A DNA stretch of 64,000 bases from Noviherbaspirillum_A sp047237965 (GTDB lineage: Bacteria; Pseudomonadota; Gammaproteobacteria; Burkholderiales; Burkholderiaceae_D): NCBI RefSeq assembly GCF_047237965.1, contig NZ_JBDFLX010000003.1:1-64000 (forward strand). Reading direction: 5' to 3'. The position numbers and the translations under genes are program-made. Below the pieces are notes generated by a model. The model was given only the letters and a program-made list of their open reading frames with translations, was not told the origin of the DNA and searched no databases. This document shows positions 61,174-64,000 of this stretch, in pieces; position 1 is the stretch's first letter, and every line of letters starts with the position of its first letter.

Positions 61174-64000
61174 GTGGCCTCACAGATCGTCTTGTTGGCA
61201 CCCGAGGGTGCCGGGTTCAGAACCGAGCTTCGCATGGACGACCAGCGGCTGGCCCAGTCGCTCGAGTTTGTATATGCGCTGGACAACCGTGCCAGCGTCA
61301 AGCTTGCGAAACCTTTTGCGGTCCCCTCGGCCCTATTGAAGAATGACAACGAAGTCTTACGTCTCAAGACGCTTCCAGAAATCAGGACTGAATTTGCAAA
61401 CGCCGCGACAGGGGCATTACAGGAGCTTGAGGACCATTGGGGAGAGTTCGTCGAGCGAGTGTCGACGGCCGAGTTGAGCCTAGATGTCGATCACAAGTTC
61501 TTGAAGGCTCTCATTTGGCCTGCCGGCGCGGCGACAGTCGCCGGGCGTGCAAACTTCAATCTGGGTGTATGTCTTTCCGGGGCGCAACCTGGGGCGGTGT
61601 TCTATGGGGCGTTGGAATTGGCCGGGGAGATTGCTTTCGAGTCGGCAGGGGTTGCGGCCTCGGTCAGTATAGCGTGTCGGGTCGTGATGCAAATAGGCGT
61701 GCAATGGCCAAAATTAGCTTTGCGGCTGCCGGAACTGGGTGTCGACTTTCCCGAGTTTGACCTTCCTTTTTTCTCGTGGCCCAGCAAGCTGCAGATTCCC
61801 ACGCCCAACTTCGGCTTCCAGCTGCCATCCCTGCCCGGCATCCCGTTCGGCATCAAGCATGGACCGGCAAGTCTCTTCGTAGACTATGACGCGGGGACAG
61901 GAGCGCTAGAGGTCGTTGCAAAGCTAGCAAAGGTAGAGGTAACTGCATTCGGGACCAATGCGGCTTCGCTGGGGGACCTCGAATTCGCACTGAAGGATGG
62001 CAAGGTGACCATGAAGCCGTTCACCGTGGTACCCAAGGCAATTACATGGAAATCCCAAGCGCCTAAGGCGTTGCCGTTTCCCCTTGAACGTTTAACCCTG
62101 GGGGTGGGCGATGGGAAGTTGCGGCTCGCCATCGACGTCAGCAGTCGCCTTCGGTGGAAAGGCTATCTGGAAATCGTCCTCACGGTCTACCCAGCCGCTG
62201 AACCGATGAAGCACGTCGTGCTGAACTTGAAGCTGCCGTTCGAGGGTGACTCTCTCGTCGACAGCGTGGACATCGGCGGGCCGTTGCGCAGGGAGATCCA
62301 GTTGCTCGAACCTACCGCGGACCCATTGGCAGATGCGCTGATCGGCTACCTTCCTTCGGTGGGAGGACTGGGGATCCGGCTGAGAATGCCGAAGGCGAGC
62401 TTGCCCAAGGCCGACGCTCTGGTTGATGTACTCAGCGCAATCCTGGCCGCGATAGGTCGAGGCGTGGCTGGGCTCGCCCGTGTGATCCAGTCGGTGCTGG
62501 AGTCGATCTTCCAGATGCTCCGTCAAGCCGCCTCGGCGCTGGGCGATCTGGAAGTGCTGCTTGTGGTGGACATCCGCACGGCGCAGCTGCTGCAGGTGGT
62601 CGTTTCCTTGCGGCACGCGAAGTCGGCCGAGCCTTATTCGTTCGAGGCCGCCGGTTTCGAACTTACCATTCCGCAGTCGGCAGATCTTGCGTTGCTGATC
62701 GACCTGCGCGATGGGGCGCTCGACGCCTATGCCGTCATCACGGTCGACAAGGAAGACCAGCCTCTCAAGCTGGACACCGACCTGTGGTTTTCGGGCCCGC
62801 AGCTTGAGCGCACTGCGGGTGAACTGGTCGATGCCGACCAGCCTAAGAAGGACAAGCCCAAGAAGTTGATCGGCGTGAAGGCGCAGGCAAAAAATGCCGG
62901 ACGTCTCAGCCTGGTTCCTATTGGTTTGCGTCACGGCCAGGCCACGTTTCTGCACGCTTTGAAGAAACCGCTGCCCCCGATCGGCCAGACAAAGTTCGAA
63001 TTCGAGGGCTACGAGCTCACGCCGATGATGGACCAAGTGACGGTGAAGGCACGCTTCCCCGAAGTCAGCGAGCTGAAGAAGCGCGTGCTTCCTTTCCTCG
63101 CATCGCCCAGCGTCGATGCGCCCAGCGGCGACGAGGAAGAAGGCGTCGGGCAGTGGCTCAAGCAGTACATTGAGATCGAAACATTCGATGCCACCGAAGT
63201 CGAACTGAAGGAGGGCAGATTTGAAGCGGCGATGGGGGTGGTCTTGCACTTGATGGGGTCGGATATCCGATCAACCCTGCAGCTGCAGCTGGACGCCCGC
63301 AAGTTAACTGCCGGGATAAGCGGGGGCCTCCTGAAGATTTCGCTGCCGAAAGACGGCGACAAGCCTTTTGAAATCCTCGGCATGCGGATGTCCTTCAGCA
63401 AGGACAACAGGCCCGTATATCAAGATCAGTTTTGCCTTGACATGCGCACCCGCGACACGCGCCTGTACCTGTCCGAGGGCGTGACAGCTACCTTGGAGTT
63501 CATGCAACTAGGTGTGGATGCATCAGGTCGCGCGCTCAAGTTTGAGGTCGAGAAGTTCGTGGTACATGGCGGCGGGCTCGACTTGGATGCGAAGCTCAAG
63601 GAGCCGTATCGGCTCAAGTTGAACGGGCTGGAAACCGATTTCACGTTCAAAGCGGCTGCCGTGAAGGTCCGCAGCGGCCGGGCCGAGTCTTTCCGCCTGG
63701 AAGCCAAGGGCAAATTGCCTCCCGAGCTGCTGGGGAACGTCGATGTCGGCTTGAGGCTCGAGTTCGGAGTGAGGGGTGATCGCCTCGGCTTGATCGACGG
63801 CAACCTGCAGCTCGAAGCAAAGGGCAAGGCGATTCGCAGTGAACAGACTCACTTCGACCTCACCTTGGAACATTTGAACGTGCGGGTGTTCGAGGACGGC
63901 GACAGTCTTCACTTCTGTGCATTCGTCACCGGGTTGGCGGTGTTCAAGCCCACGGTTTCCGAGCTGGCGGACGGCATGCTCAAGAAGCTCTCCGGCGTCC
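61174..64000 (+). CDS. Giant protein of unknown function, at least 942 residues, runs off the window
   Basis: GTG 61174 follows AGGAGGG (61161-61167) at 6 bases. From there the frame is open to base 64000 without a stop. Codons favour G/C at the third position (CTG, GTG, AAG, GAC, TTC), which supports real coding on this strand. The protein has no signal peptide and no transmembrane helix that I can see. It is built of alternating strand-like segments, many with the pattern xFELTIPQSADL, KFEFEGYELTP, FDATEVELKEGRFE, RLKLNGLETDFTFK, VDVGLRLEFGVRGDRLGLIDG, suggesting long beta-repeat architecture, with a helical stretch near residues 425-455 (LSAILAAIGRGVAGLARVIQ). No family recognised. Long minus-strand open frames in this block are shadows. 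Confidence 0.8.
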   Translation, partial: MASQIVLLAPEGAGFRTELRMDDQRLAQSLEFVYALDNRASVKLAKPFAVPSALLKNDNEVLRLKTLPEIRTEFANAATGALQELEDHWGEFVERVSTAELSLDVDHKFLKALIWPAGAATVAGRANFNLGVCLSGAQPGAVFYGALELAGEIAFESAGVAASVSIACRVVMQIGVQWPKLALRLPELGVDFPEFDLPFFSWPSKLQIPTPNFGFQLPSLPGIPFGIKHGPASLFVDYDAGTGALEVVAKLAKVEVTAFGTNAASLGDLEFALKDGKVTMKPFTVVPKAITWKSQAPKALPFPLERLTLGVGDGKLRLAIDVSSRLRWKGYLEIVLTVYPAAEPMKHVVLNLKLPFEGDSLVDSVDIGGPLRREIQLLEPTADPLADALIGYLPSVGGLGIRLRMPKASLPKADALVDVLSAILAAIGRGVAGLARVIQSVLESIFQMLRQAASALGDLEVLLVVDIRTAQLLQVVVSLRHAKSAEPYSFEAAGFELTIPQSADLALLIDLRDGALDAYAVITVDKEDQPLKLDTDLWFSGPQLERTAGELVDADQPKKDKPKKLIGVKAQAKNAGRLSLVPIGLRHGQATFLHALKKPLPPIGQTKFEFEGYELTPMMDQVTVKARFPEVSELKKRVLPFLASPSVDAPSGDEEEGVGQWLKQYIEIETFDATEVELKEGRFEAAMGVVLHLMGSDIRSTLQLQLDARKLTAGISGGLLKISLPKDGDKPFEILGMRMSFSKDNRPVYQDQFCLDMRTRDTRLYLSEGVTATLEFMQLGVDASGRALKFEVEKFVVHGGGLDLDAKLKEPYRLKLNGLETDFTFKAAAVKVRSGRAESFRLEAKGKLPPELLGNVDVGLRLEFGVRGDRLGLIDGNLQLEAKGKAIRSEQTHFDLTLEHLNVRVFEDGDSLHFCAFVTGLAVFKPTVSELADGMLKKLSGV

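Noticed and set aside
62092..63249. 385-codon open frame on the minus strand
   Set aside because: It lies wholly inside the plus-strand giant gene. Its product is rich in His/Arg/Gln with no domain, and the codon-position bias supports the plus strand.
1..64000. CRISPR arrays, tRNA and rRNA genes
   Set aside because: No regularly spaced direct repeats, no cloverleaf with a recognisable T-loop, and no rRNA signature were seen on either strand.

Overview
The window looks like the chromosome of a betaproteobacterium, most likely Burkholderiales. It has several Bug/TctC-type solute-binding proteins, IclR-controlled acyl-CoA catabolic operons, and insertion sequences of families common in that order. 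No taxon can be fixed from the sequence alone. I saw no tRNA, rRNA or CRISPR array.

Layout. 1-3.2 kb: the tail of a tyrosine recombinase whose catalytic HxxR arginine is replaced by Trp, one Bug protein and two hypothetical genes. 3.5-7.1 kb: an IS630-type transposase gene and a complete IS110/IS1111-type element. 7.2-21.2 kb: the metabolic core, made of two divergently controlled modules. Module A (minus strand, 13.76 to 7.23 kb) encodes two overlapping acyl-CoA dehydrogenases, a Bug protein, a 2,4-dienoyl-CoA-reductase-like SDR, a family III CoA-transferase and an MFS transporter. It faces an IclR regulator and an iron-dependent alcohol dehydrogenase/maleylacetate-reductase-like enzyme. Module B (minus strand, 20.2 to 16.0 kb) encodes a crotonase, a second CoA-transferase, a third acyl-CoA dehydrogenase and a Bug protein, and faces a second IclR. 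Together they suggest uptake, CoA activation, dehydrogenation and ring or chain processing of an unidentified carboxylic acid. 21.7-26.8 kb: a DUF3701-type integrase and a wrecked RecD2-like helicase gene carrying an IS982-family insertion.

27.2-37.7 kb is the most interesting stretch. A frameshifted heme-binding-like gene and a lipoprotein gene come first. A tightly packed six-gene operon follows (29.67-37.73 kb): a cytoplasmic trypsin/V8-like protease, a 93-residue carboxypeptidase-regulatory-like protein, a membrane protein with a large exported domain, a second trypsin-like protease with an N-terminal effector-associated (EAD1-like) domain, a P-loop ATPase with a helical N-terminal domain, and a 973-residue STAND-type NTPase with a helical-repeat tail. 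I read it as a candidate two-protease, NTPase-gated conflict (immunity) system.

37.7-59.9 kb is an insertion-sequence graveyard. IS256 sits in IS6, IS21 in IS701, and IS110 in IS630, alongside a second IS630-type element, an IS3 element, a second IS21 copy, an IS66 remnant and an IS5/IS1031 element. Several target duplications can be read directly. Small islands of cargo survive: an internally duplicated four-helix membrane protein with a small partner (40.4-41.2 kb), a subtilase next to a Cys/His protein (51.7-53.7 kb), and a SIR2-like protein whose catalytic His appears to be Gln (53.95-55.7 kb). 61.17 kb to the window end: one uninterrupted GC-rich plus-strand reading frame of at least 942 codons, encoding a giant protein I do not recognise.

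Decay signature: the point lesions found in mobile-element and helicase genes are C:G to T:A transitions (three Gln to amber, one Trp to opal, one Arg to Trp), and three frameshifts lie at homopolymer runs.
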